Positions 1 through 6,768 of a DNA stretch of 10,082 bases are shown here, one piece after another. The position numbers were made by a program, and so were the translations under genes. The notes beneath the pieces are model-generated. The model was given only the letters and a program-made list of their open reading frames with translations. It did no database searches and had not been told where the DNA came from. Numbering within the stretch: position 1 is the stretch's first letter; each line of letters starts with the position of its first letter. Source of the DNA: Bacillota bacterium (GTDB lineage: Bacteria; Bacillota; Clostridia; Oscillospirales; Acutalibacteraceae); NCBI GenBank assembly GCA_023460155.1, contig JAEWRF010000091.1, positions 1 to 10,082 on the forward strand, given 5' to 3'.

Positions 1-157
1 GCTGTGTTCGGAGGCTGGTGGTTACCAGATCGGAAAATGCCGCCTTATCCGCCTTAAACCCATTGCTTGAAACATTGGAAAGATTGTTCGCCGTAACATC
101 CAATCCCTGTTCCTGCGAAATCGCGCCGGCTGAGCCCGTGTAAAATGCAGTGATCAT
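1..157 (-). CDS. flgG: Flagellar basal-body rod/hook protein, FlgG/FlgF family (5' part only)
   Basis: Only the first 52 residues are inside the window; the gene continues past position 1. Reading down from the ATG at 157-155, the protein begins MITAFYTGSAG and carries the N-terminal rod-protein signature ANNLSNVSSNGFK at about residues 23-35. This heptad-containing segment is shared by FlgB, FlgC, FlgE, FlgF and FlgG and forms the D0 helix that packs in the rod/hook core. A clear Shine-Dalgarno lies 10 nt upstream. The gene starts 18 nt after the stop of another FlgF/FlgG-family gene, and a tandem pair of such genes after sigma-28 is known in Clostridia (for example flgG1-flgG in C. difficile, and flhO/flhP as a pair in Bacillus). 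The family is secure. Which paralogue it is (distal rod FlgG or proximal rod FlgF) cannot be decided from this fragment; FlgG is inferred from its second position. Confidence 0.85.
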   Translation of the reverse strand, partial: MITAFYTGSAGAISQEQGLDVTANNLSNVSSNGFKADKAAFSDLVTTSLRTQ

Positions 158-167
158 AGCAAAGGTG

Positions 168-174
168 CCTCCCT
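168..174 (-). promoter_or_regulatory. Ribosome binding site of the partial flgG-like gene
   Basis: The minus strand reads AGGGAGG here, 10 nt before the ATG at 157. It sits just past the TAA of the preceding gene (178-176), so the second rod gene has its own strong initiation signal and does not depend on reinitiation alone. It fixes the start of the truncated gene. Confidence 0.7.
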
Positions 175-175
175 G

Positions 176-904
176 TTAAAATTTCGATATATCAACCGCT
201 TTGTCCAGGACTTCGTCATACATTTTCAGTGCGGAGGAACAGGACTGCAGCTGGCGCTCGGACGCAATCGACTGCGTCATTTCCGTCGTTACCTCCACAT
301 TGGAGCCTTCCGTGTTTTTCCACAGAATATTCTGATTCTGCATTTTCGTTGCGCCGCTTGACGAATAAATTCCCTCGCCGAGCGACGTCAGATTTTTCTT
401 GTCCGCCACATCGTAAAGGGCGATCCGGTCCACTCTTCCGGAATCCGTATAAATATCCCCCTGCGAGTTGACGGTAATCTTATCCGTTCCCAGATGGATC
501 GGTCCGTTATCCCCCAGAACGCGCCCCTGCCCCGCCAGAACCAAATAACCCTGGTCATCCAGATTAAAGCTGCCGTTGCGCGTATAAACGACCCCGTTCC
601 CTTTTTGAACGGCAAAAAAGCCGTCGCCGCGAACCGCAAAATCGAGATTACGGCCCGTCGGATCAAACGCGCCCTGGGAATAGTCCGTATCCGACTCGTC
701 CACGATGTTCATGAGCGAAGTGTCGCCCACCCGCGTGCGGTTTTGGTCCACCCGGTCCAGCAGCATTTCCCCGAACGCCTTCTGGGTGACGTCCGCTTTT
801 TTGAAGCCCGTTGTGTTGACATTTGCAAGGTTGTTGCCAAGGGTATTCAGCACCCGGCTCTGTGTAAGCATATCGGAACCGAGAATGTAAAAGCCTCTGA
901 CCAC
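176..904 (-). CDS. flgF: Flagellar basal-body rod protein, FlgF/FlgG family
   Basis: A 242-residue axial protein, exported by the flagellar type III apparatus, that builds part of the rod beneath the hook. Seen in the sequence: the N-terminal rod signature NNLANVNTTGFKK at residues 24-36; the central FlgE/F/G segment GDGFFAVQ at 93-100, followed by YTRNGSFNLDDQGYLV at 107-122; and a C-terminal basal-body domain from about SNVEVTTEMT (201-210) to the end, which supplies the second D0 helix. There is no Sec signal peptide, as expected for a type III substrate. It is slightly short for FlgG (about 260 residues) and nearer to FlgF. The start is GTG at 904-902, giving MVRGFY, which matches the family's usual M-RG-Y opening; an AGGGGGA ribosome site lies 7 nt upstream and the next in-frame ATG is only at codon 12. 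It lies 21 nt after the sigma-28 gene. The family is certain; flgF over flgG is a judgement from N-terminus and length. Confidence 0.9.
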   Translation of the reverse strand: MVRGFYILGSDMLTQSRVLNTLGNNLANVNTTGFKKADVTQKAFGEMLLDRVDQNRTRVGDTSLMNIVDESDTDYSQGAFDPTGRNLDFAVRGDGFFAVQKGNGVVYTRNGSFNLDDQGYLVLAGQGRVLGDNGPIHLGTDKITVNSQGDIYTDSGRVDRIALYDVADKKNLTSLGEGIYSSSGATKMQNQNILWKNTEGSNVEVTTEMTQSIASERQLQSCSSALKMYDEVLDKAVDISKF

Positions 905-911
905 GTTAAAA

Positions 912-919
912 TCCCCCTT
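912..919 (-). promoter_or_regulatory. Ribosome binding site that supports the GTG start of the flgF-like gene
   Basis: The minus strand reads AAGGGGGA, about 7 nt before the GTG at 904-902. No ATG is available upstream in frame, and starting at the internal ATG (codon 12) would cut the conserved N-terminal helix, so this site decides the start. It lies in the 21-nt gap after the sigma-28 stop codon (928-926). Confidence 0.65.
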
Positions 920-925
920 CTGTCC

Positions 926-1699
926 TTATTGCCTGAGGTACTCCTCCAGATTTTTTTTCAGTTTCCGGAGCGCATTGGAATGAATCTGAGACACCCGGGA
1001 TTCGCTGATTCCCAGCACGCCGGATATTTCCTTGATTTTCAGCTGTTCCTTGTAGTACAGCCCGATGACAAGCTGTTCCTTCCCGTCCAGACAGCCGATA
1101 TTCCGGGAAAGCTCGCTTAAAAGCTCCTTTTCCGCCATCGCCTGCTCGGGGCTGTCCTCCTTTTCGGAAAGATGCAGCGCCAGATTTTCGACGCCCTTTT
1201 CATAGACCAGCTCTTCAAAGGACAACATGTTCATGGAGCAGGTCTCAGCAAGCATTTTTTCATACTCTGCGCCGCTCACATGCAGATAATCCGCAATCTC
1301 GCCGTCGGTAGGCGTGCGGCCGAGCCTCTGATTCAGGACTTCGTCCGCCTCGTTGATTGCCTTCGCCATCTTTTTCAGTCTGCGCGGAAAACAGTCCTGC
1401 TTGCGGATATAGTCGATCATCGCACCCCGGATCCGAATCGAGGCATAGGTCTCGAATTTTACCTGTTTTGCAGGATCAAATTTCAGGATCGCGTCCATTA
1501 ATGCAATCAGGCCTTCGTTGACGATATCCTCCAAATAGTTGAAGTATTGATAATGCCCCACTATTTTAATTGCGATGCACTTGACCAGATAACTGTACTC
1601 CAGGATCAGGTCGTTGCGTGCCTGAGGATCTCTGGTGCGGGCATACTGCTGCCAAAGCTCCGGCACAGACATCTTTGTTTTCACCGCCTGACGATTCAT
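926..1699 (-). CDS. fliA: RNA polymerase sigma-28 factor for flagellar and chemotaxis genes (FliA/SigD/WhiG family)
   Basis: An alternative sigma factor of 257 residues, a typical length, that directs core RNA polymerase to late motility promoters. Region 2 runs from about residue 28 to 100 and includes the core-binding and -10 elements (YLEDIVNEGL at 55-64, FDPAKQVKFETYASIRIRG at 74-92). Region 3 is about 105-155. Region 4, about 190-250, ends with the helix-turn-helix IKEISGVLGISESRVSQIHS (222-241), whose SESRVSQIHS is diagnostic of sigma-28. The ATG at 1699 has an AAAGGAGGG ribosome site 11 nt upstream. The gene begins 38 nt after flhA, where Bacillus has flhF, flhG and chemotaxis genes in between. 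Odd point: just after region 2 the usual DWVPRS/DWLPRT is DCFPRRLKK (102-110), without the tryptophan. No anti-sigma factor FlgM is visible in this window. A general sporulation sigma is unlikely given the region 4 sequence and the context. Confidence 0.95.
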   Translation of the reverse strand: MNRQAVKTKMSVPELWQQYARTRDPQARNDLILEYSYLVKCIAIKIVGHYQYFNYLEDIVNEGLIALMDAILKFDPAKQVKFETYASIRIRGAMIDYIRKQDCFPRRLKKMAKAINEADEVLNQRLGRTPTDGEIADYLHVSGAEYEKMLAETCSMNMLSFEELVYEKGVENLALHLSEKEDSPEQAMAEKELLSELSRNIGCLDGKEQLVIGLYYKEQLKIKEISGVLGISESRVSQIHSNALRKLKKNLEEYLRQ

Positions 1700-1710
1700 T
1701 CCGCATCCGT

Positions 1711-1719
1711 CCCTCCTTT
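1711..1719 (-). promoter_or_regulatory. Ribosome binding site of the sigma-28 gene
   Basis: The minus strand reads AAAGGAGGG, 11 nt before the ATG at 1699. An out-of-frame ATG at 1706-1704 lies nearer to it but opens only a different frame. This is one of the strongest ribosome sites in the window, and it lies in the short gap downstream of flhA. I see no convincing promoter in that gap, so the sigma gene is probably read from the operon transcript. Confidence 0.65.
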
Positions 1720-1737
1720 CCGGTTACTCTCCCCGGC

Positions 1738-3792
1738 TCACTCCAGGGTCACATTGGCAATCGCCTGAATCTGGACATTGCTGTCCAGTTCATTGAATGA
1801 CAAAACCACCGCTTTGGGGTAAAACTGCTGAAGTAATTTGCTGAAATAAATACGCACGACCGGCGAAGTCAGGATCACCGGGGTTGTGATGGCATCCTTC
1901 ACCTTGGCGATGCAGTCGCTCAGCTTGGTAATAATTTTCTGAGTCGTCTGCGGGTCCAGCGTCAGGTAAGTACCGTGATCATTTTTGCTGATTGAATTGA
2001 CAATGACCTTTTCCACTTCGCTGTCCAGCGTAATCACCCGGATCTGGCCGCTCTCCGACCATTTGCGGGTGATGGTTCTCCGCAGCGCCTGCCGTACGAA
2101 TTCCGTGAGCATCTCGGGGTCGCGCGTACCGCCGGAATTGTTCGAAATCGTCTCCAGAACCGTCTGCAGGTCACGAATCGGGATTCCCTCCCGCAGCAGG
2201 GAGCAAAGAACTTTCTGCAGGTTTCCGGCAGTGATGACATTCGGTATCACGTCCTCCACCAGAGGGGCGTTGTACTTTTTAACGCTCTCCAGAAGCTGGC
2301 TGACATCCTGCCGGGAAAGGAGCTCATGGGCATGACTGCGTACGGTTTCGGAAAGATGCGTGATCACAACGGTGAGCGGATCAATCACGGTATAGCCGTA
2401 GATTTCCGCCATGTCCTTCTTATCGGGCGTGATCCATTTGCTCGGAATGCCGTACGCCGGCTCAATCGTATCGATACCGTCGATGACCCCGGTCAGGTTT
2501 CCGGGGTCGAGCGCCAGGTAATAATCCATCAGGATTTCGCCGCGTGAAACTTCCTCGCCCTTGATTTTGATGACATACTGGTTCGGGTTCAGGATGCCGC
2601 TGTCCCTCAGGCGGACGGAGGGAACCACCATGCCCATGTCGGTTGCGAACTGCTTGCGGAACGCCACCAGACGTTCAATAAAGCTGCTTCCGCTGTTCTC
2701 ATCCACAAGCGGGATCAGGCTGTAGCCGAAATCCATTTCGATGGCGTCGATGGGAAGCAGATTGTAAATATGATCAATATTCTTGTAGTACGCCGTTTCG
2801 TCCGTCCCGGCTGGAACGTTTGCCGCCGCGCCGGCAGTTTCGGCAGCGGCTGCCGCCTTGACCTTGTTCCGCGCGGAGACGCCGAACCAGATCAGCAAAC
2901 CGGAAATCAGCAGCATCTGGGGAATCGGCATTCCCGGAATCAGGCAGAGGCTCAGCAGCGCACATCCGGCCAGAATAATGACCACCGGCTGCGAGAGGAA
3001 CTGCTTGGTGACATCCTCGCCGAGCGTGGAGCTGGAAGCGGCCCGCGTCACGATCATGCCGGTTGCCGTTGAAATCAGAAGCGCGGGGATCTGGGAAACC
3101 AGCCCGTCGCCGACCGTCGCGATGGAGTAAACGTTCAGCACGTCGCCGAACGACTGGCCGCCCTGCACCATGCCGATAATGAGGCCGCCGATAAAGTTGA
3201 TGAAGGTGATTACGATCGACATGACCGCGTCGCCCTTAACGAACTTGCTGGCGCCGTCCATGGAGCCGTAGAACTCGGCCTCGCGCTGGATGTCGTCTCT
3301 GCGCCTGCGTGCCATTTCCTCATTGATCAGGCCGGAGTTGAGGTCCGCGTCGATGGCCATCTGCTTGCCGGGCATGGCGTCCAGACGGAATCTGGCGGCA
3401 ACCTCCGAAACACGCTCGGCACCTTTGGTGATGACCAGAAACTGCACGAGGACGATAATCAGGAATACGACAAAGCCGACTACGATATTGCCGCGAAGGA
3501 CGAAGCTGCCGAATGTTTTGATCACCTGACCGGCGGAACCGGAATTGGAAAGAATCAGGCGGGTGGAGGAAATGTTTAGGGCAAGCCGGAACAGCGTCAT
3601 AATCAGCAGGATTGAGGGGAAAACGGAAAATTCCAGCGAGTTGCGGATGTACATGGTAAGGAGCAGAATCACAAGCGAAACCGTGATATTCAGAATAAAC
3701 ATCATATCCAGCACAAAGGCCGGCAGAGGAATGATAATCAGAGCAATAATGATTATGACAAAAAGCGAAACGGCGTTATTGTAAAACTTCAA
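1738..3792 (-). CDS. flhA: Flagellar type III export apparatus protein FlhA
   Basis: The 684-residue FHIPEP-family protein, of normal length, forms the nonameric ring of the export gate. It couples proton flow to secretion and docks chaperone-substrate complexes. Residues 1-306 hold about eight membrane segments. The family signature RLDAMPGKQMAIDADLNSG is at 136-154, followed by the basic stretch ARRRRDDIQRE (161-171) and FVKGDAV (184-190), whose Asp is conserved in the family. An alanine-rich linker (311-329) leads to the C-terminal cytoplasmic domain, about 335-684. The start is TTG at 3792-3790; in the same region GTG runs into TGA after two codons and no in-frame ATG occurs before codon 29, inside the first membrane region. 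The AGGAG ribosome site overlaps the end of flhB, with an unusually long 12-nt spacing. The gene lies 8 nt after flhB and 38 nt before sigma-28. An injectisome SctV homologue is ruled out by the flagellar neighbours. Confidence 0.97.
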   Translation of the reverse strand: MKFYNNAVSLFVIIIIALIIIPLPAFVLDMMFILNITVSLVILLLTMYIRNSLEFSVFPSILLIMTLFRLALNISSTRLILSNSGSAGQVIKTFGSFVLRGNIVVGFVVFLIIVLVQFLVITKGAERVSEVAARFRLDAMPGKQMAIDADLNSGLINEEMARRRRDDIQREAEFYGSMDGASKFVKGDAVMSIVITFINFIGGLIIGMVQGGQSFGDVLNVYSIATVGDGLVSQIPALLISTATGMIVTRAASSSTLGEDVTKQFLSQPVVIILAGCALLSLCLIPGMPIPQMLLISGLLIWFGVSARNKVKAAAAAETAGAAANVPAGTDETAYYKNIDHIYNLLPIDAIEMDFGYSLIPLVDENSGSSFIERLVAFRKQFATDMGMVVPSVRLRDSGILNPNQYVIKIKGEEVSRGEILMDYYLALDPGNLTGVIDGIDTIEPAYGIPSKWITPDKKDMAEIYGYTVIDPLTVVITHLSETVRSHAHELLSRQDVSQLLESVKKYNAPLVEDVIPNVITAGNLQKVLCSLLREGIPIRDLQTVLETISNNSGGTRDPEMLTEFVRQALRRTITRKWSESGQIRVITLDSEVEKVIVNSISKNDHGTYLTLDPQTTQKIITKLSDCIAKVKDAITTPVILTSPVVRIYFSKLLQQFYPKAVVLSFNELDSNVQIQAIANVTLE

Positions 3793-3800
3793 TGCCCCAC

Positions 3801-4868
3801 TTATCTCCTCTCTTTTTTAAGCTGATAGACCCATGCCATCACTTCCGCAAGCGCTTTATAGAACTCCGCGGGGATTTCCTCGTTGACCTTTACGGTCGAG
3901 TAAAGGGCTCGCGCAAGAGGTTTGTCTTCCTTCATGGGGATATGGTATTCCGACGCGACATCGATGATTTTCAGTGCCAGATAATCCTGCCCTTTCGCAA
4001 CGACCACCGGGGCGGTATCCTTCTCTGCGTCATAGCGCAGCGCTACGGCGAAGTGGGTCGGGTTGCGGACGATGACATCGGCGGTCGGGACCTGCTGCAT
4101 CATGCGCTGCTGCGCCATCCGGCGCTGCTGCTGACGGATCTTGCCCTTGATCTCGGGGTTGCCTTCCAATTGCTTGAATTCTTCCTTGACCTCCTGCTTC
4201 GACATACGGATGTTGCGCTCGTACTCCCACCACTGGTAGAAATAATCCAGCGCGGACAGCCCGATGAAGGCCAGTGAAATCTGGTAGACCAGATCCATAA
4301 TGCTGTTCAGGATTGTTATGGCGGAGTCCTTCACATCCCCGTACATCATGTCGATGCACCGGTTGCAGATTCCGCGGATCTGCAGGTACAGCACGTAGCC
4401 GCAAATGGCGATCTTGACCATGGACTTCAGCAGCTCGATCACCGAACGCAGGGAAAAAAGCCGCTTTAATCCCTGAATGGGACTGATATTTGAAAGCTTG
4501 AACTTGAGTTTTTCTCCGGAAAACTTGAACCGGGTCTGCACGCCGGTCGCCAGAATAGCTACCAGAACGGAAGCTCCCATTACAGGCGCGCAAATAAGCA
4601 GGAGCGCTGCCCAGGCTTCGGCCAGAAGGTCCTTCGCCGAACTGATGTCCAGACTGTTGACCGTCCGGATCCTGCTGAAAAACGCGATCAGAAAGTTACC
4701 AAAATAAACGTAAATATAGGGGAACGCGATTTTAAGTACAATGAAGATCAACAGAATGGACAGGGCGCTTACCACGTCCGCACTTTGAAAGATATTTCCT
4801 TTTTTCCGTTCGTCCTCGCGCTTTTTCGGGGTTGCTTTTTCGGTTTTATCCTGGGCTCCAGTCGGCAT
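3801..4868 (-). CDS. flhB: Flagellar type III export protein FlhB (substrate-specificity switch)
   Basis: A 355-residue inner-membrane export component that switches the apparatus from rod/hook substrates to filament substrates after cleaving itself. The N-terminus is short and charged (TEKATPKKREDERKKG, 9-24), typical of the family. Four membrane segments lie near 33-52, 86-108, 143-163 and 188-208. A charged cytoplasmic linker with WWEYERNIRMSKQEVKEE (213-230) leads to the autocleavage motif NPTH at 269-272, the same numbering as Salmonella FlhB, followed by FAVALRYD. All catalytic residues are present, so self-cleavage between Asn and Pro is expected. The ATG at 4868 follows a G-rich ribosome site (4873-4880), and the gene starts 24 nt after fliR. 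It belongs to the same transcript as fliR and flhA. Unlike some clostridia, fliR and flhB are separate genes here, not a fusion. Confidence 0.97.
   Translation of the reverse strand: MPTGAQDKTEKATPKKREDERKKGNIFQSADVVSALSILLIFIVLKIAFPYIYVYFGNFLIAFFSRIRTVNSLDISSAKDLLAEAWAALLLICAPVMGASVLVAILATGVQTRFKFSGEKLKFKLSNISPIQGLKRLFSLRSVIELLKSMVKIAICGYVLYLQIRGICNRCIDMMYGDVKDSAITILNSIMDLVYQISLAFIGLSALDYFYQWWEYERNIRMSKQEVKEEFKQLEGNPEIKGKIRQQQRRMAQQRMMQQVPTADVIVRNPTHFAVALRYDAEKDTAPVVVAKGQDYLALKIIDVASEYHIPMKEDKPLARALYSTVKVNEEIPAEFYKALAEVMAWVYQLKKERR
3805..3809 (-). promoter_or_regulatory. Ribosome binding site of flhA (TTG start), inside the end of flhB
   Basis: The minus strand reads AGGAG within the last codons of flhB, 12 nt before the TTG at 3792-3790. 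A long spacing and a TTG codon both predict modest initiation, probably helped by ribosomes finishing flhB eight nt upstream. No better start exists in this frame: the next ATG is codon 29, in the first membrane region. Confidence 0.5.
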
Positions 4869-4892
4869 GAAATCCCCCCCGTAAAGAAAACG

Positions 4893-5675
4893 CTACTTCA
4901 GCATGCCGTACAGCCCGCTGAGGTTGTCAAACATCAGAACCATCAGCCGCTGCAAAAAATCGGAAAAGGACGGCACCAGAATCATCATCGCAAGAAAGCC
5001 GATGATCAGCTTCAGCTGAATCTGCATGGAAAAGATATCCACCTGCGGCACCGCGCGGGTAATCAGACCGACCCCGAATTCGCTGATGAGCTGAACCGCC
5101 AGTATGGGAAGCGCAAGCTTCACAGCATAAATCAGCATCAAAGTGAAAAGCCCCGCCAGATTTTTAAACGCATCCGGCGGAATCATACGGTCCCCGTAGG
5201 GAATCACGCTGCACAGCCGGACGAAGACCTGAATCAGCGTCAGGTGGGAATTGGTGGCAAAAAACATCAGGATGAACATTGCGTTGATCACCGATGCGGA
5301 AAGCGGCATGGAGATATTGCTCGACGGATCATAGACCTTCGACATGGAAATGCCGATCTGCATATCCATTGCCTCCCCGCTCATGACGAACACGGAAAGG
5401 AAAAGCTGTATGATAAACCCTGCCATAAACCCGATGAGAAGCTCTCTGCATCCGGCAAGCACAAGAGCCAGGAAAGAACCGATCATTGGGTCCTGGCGCG
5501 GAAGAATCTGATAGGTAAAAACAGAAAGAATCACGGCGATCCCCGATTTTACGGGAAACGGGATCTCATTCCGGCCCAGAATCGGGTTAAAAAGGATGCA
5601 GCCCGACATGCGTGTTAAAATCAGAAGGAACAGAAGGTAGTTTGCGTCGCTGCCTAAAACACTCATCTGCGGCAC
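4893..5675 (-). CDS. fliR: Flagellar type III export gate protein FliR
   Basis: An integral membrane protein of 260 residues (257 if the ATG is used) that joins FliP and FliQ in the helical export gate at the core of the basal body. It has about six hydrophobic stretches and family landmarks: RELLIGFMAGF (77-87), GEAMDMQIGISMSKVYDP (100-117), and SEFGVGLITRAVPQVDIF (198-215). The start is uncertain. A GTG at 5675-5673 lies 6 nt after the fliQ stop, and an ATG three codons later (5666-5664) reads MSVLGSD. Neither has a strong Shine-Dalgarno (only GCGGGTG-like bases), so translation is probably coupled to fliQ. It is followed by flhB after 24 nt. Confidence 0.95.
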   Translation of the reverse strand: MPQMSVLGSDANYLLFLLILTRMSGCILFNPILGRNEIPFPVKSGIAVILSVFTYQILPRQDPMIGSFLALVLAGCRELLIGFMAGFIIQLFLSVFVMSGEAMDMQIGISMSKVYDPSSNISMPLSASVINAMFILMFFATNSHLTLIQVFVRLCSVIPYGDRMIPPDAFKNLAGLFTLMLIYAVKLALPILAVQLISEFGVGLITRAVPQVDIFSMQIQLKLIIGFLAMMILVPSFSDFLQRLMVLMFDNLSGLYGMLK

Positions 5676-5681
5676 CCGCGC

Positions 5682-5948
5682 TCAGTTCAGCGTTTTGATC
5701 AGGCTGAAGATGTACTTGGTGAAATCATCGATCGAACTCAGCATCCATGGCCCGAGAACAATCATTACCACGGCTATTGCAAACAGCTTCGGCACAAACG
5801 TTATAGTCTGTTCATGAATCTGCGTCGCGGCCTGAATGACGGAAATCAGCAGGCCGACGCCCATGCCGACCAGCAGGATCGGAGCGGAAACCTTAAGTGC
5901 CAAAAGAAGCGCGGCCTGTACGACCTGCATGATCTGCGATACGGTCAT
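5682..5948 (-). CDS. fliQ: Flagellar type III export gate protein FliQ
   Basis: An 88-residue protein of normal size, with two membrane helices near residues 16-38 and 52-75, that forms the FliPQR export channel. The conserved segment QAATQIHEQTITFVPKL (39-55) lies between and into the second helix. An open frame extends 33 codons further upstream, to 6047, but that stretch is antisense-free shadow of fliP and reads as non-conserved sequence. The chosen ATG at 5948 gives the family's usual short MTVSQIMQVVQAAL start and has a GGGAAGAG ribosome site just upstream. It begins 31 nt after the fliP stop and is followed 6 nt later by fliR. Confidence 0.96.
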   Translation of the reverse strand: MTVSQIMQVVQAALLLALKVSAPILLVGMGVGLLISVIQAATQIHEQTITFVPKLFAIAVVMIVLGPWMLSSIDDFTKYIFSLIKTLN

Positions 5949-5979
5949 TCGCTCTTCCCTTTCCCCGCCCGAAGCGGCG

Positions 5980-6768
5980 TCATAAGTTGAAACTCGAGGC
6001 AAGTGTCTGGAACAGCAGGTCCCACCCGTTGACCAGAACGAACACAAGCAGCTTGAACGGAAGCGAGATCATCGCCGGCGGCAGCATGATCATCCCCATC
6101 GACATCAGGGTGCTGGAAACGATCAGGTCGATCAGGAGAAACGGAATGTAAAGCAGGAAGCCGATCAGAAAAGCCCGCTTGAGCTCACTGGTCATAAAGG
6201 CCGGAATCACGACGGTGATGGAAAGCTGCGACGGCGGAGTGGAGCTTTTTACCTTTGCCAGGTTGATAAAAAGGTTCAGGTCGTCCTTCTTGGTGTTCTT
6301 CAGCATAAACTCCTTGAGCGGAGCGCTTGCTTTGTGAATGAACTGCTCCTGCGTGATTTTCTGTTCCTTATAGGGCTGGTACGCCTCCGTGTTGATCTTC
6401 GTGACCACGGGCGACATGATAAAGAGCGAAAGAAACAGGGAAATCCCGATCAGCACCTGATTCGGCGGAGTCTGCTGCAGCCCGAGCGCATTGCGCAGAA
6501 AGGAAAGCACAATCACGATTCTGGTGAAGCAGGTGGTCATGATCAGCACGGTCGGGAGCAGCGCCAGCATGGTCATCATCTCGATGATCTCAAGGGTGGA
6601 AACGCCCTTGCCGTTGATGTTGACCCCGACCGATGCGGCGGAAGCCGGCATCGGCAGGCACAGAATCAGTACGGCGGAAACCACCATGCATACGGCCGCC
6701 TTGCAGGAAATTCTGCGGCGCTTCTGAGGAGCCTGTTTACTTTCTGTCAATTTTATGTCCTCTGTCAT
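5980..6768 (-). CDS. fliP: Flagellar type III export gate protein FliP
   Basis: A 262-residue export gate protein that makes up five subunits of the FliP5Q4R1 channel. It is made with a cleavable Sec signal: a basic region KRRRISCK (16-23), a hydrophobic core (24-40), and a likely cleavage site near PASAAS (41-46). Two FliP signatures are present: FTRIVIVLSFLRNALGLQQ (81-99) with TPPNQVLIGISLFLS (100-114), and FMTSELKRAFLIGFLLYIPF (191-210) with MGMIMLPPAMISLPFKLL (224-241). The ATG at 6768 lies inside the end of fliO (32-bp overlap) and has only a weak ribosome site, so coupling to fliO is likely. The next ATG, codon 28, would remove the basic start of the signal peptide, which is why I prefer the longer form, though the exact start is unproven. 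Confidence 0.96.
   Translation of the reverse strand: MTEDIKLTESKQAPQKRRRISCKAAVCMVVSAVLILCLPMPASAASVGVNINGKGVSTLEIIEMMTMLALLPTVLIMTTCFTRIVIVLSFLRNALGLQQTPPNQVLIGISLFLSLFIMSPVVTKINTEAYQPYKEQKITQEQFIHKASAPLKEFMLKNTKKDDLNLFINLAKVKSSTPPSQLSITVVIPAFMTSELKRAFLIGFLLYIPFLLIDLIVSSTLMSMGMIMLPPAMISLPFKLLVFVLVNGWDLLFQTLASSFNL

Noticed and set aside
870..885. Minus-strand TCCGATAT resembling a sigma-28 -10 element
   Set aside because: It encodes GSDM of the flgF-like protein and has no TAAA-type -35 element at the proper distance.
494..1120. Plus-strand open frame of 208 codons across the flgF-like gene and the end of sigma-28
   Set aside because: It spans two well-supported minus-strand genes and the gap between them, and resembles no known family.
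4785..5618. Plus-strand open frame of 277 codons opposite fliR and the start of flhB
   Set aside because: It is rich in His, Lys, Gln and Arg with no domain or hydrophobic pattern, as expected from reading the complement of a membrane-protein gene. fliR and flhB on the other strand are unmistakable.
5949..6047. Upstream 33-codon extension of fliQ
   Set aside because: It overlaps the end of fliP in another frame, is Cys/Ser/Arg-rich and non-membrane, and would make FliQ much longer than the family; the ATG at 5948 gives the standard 88 residues.
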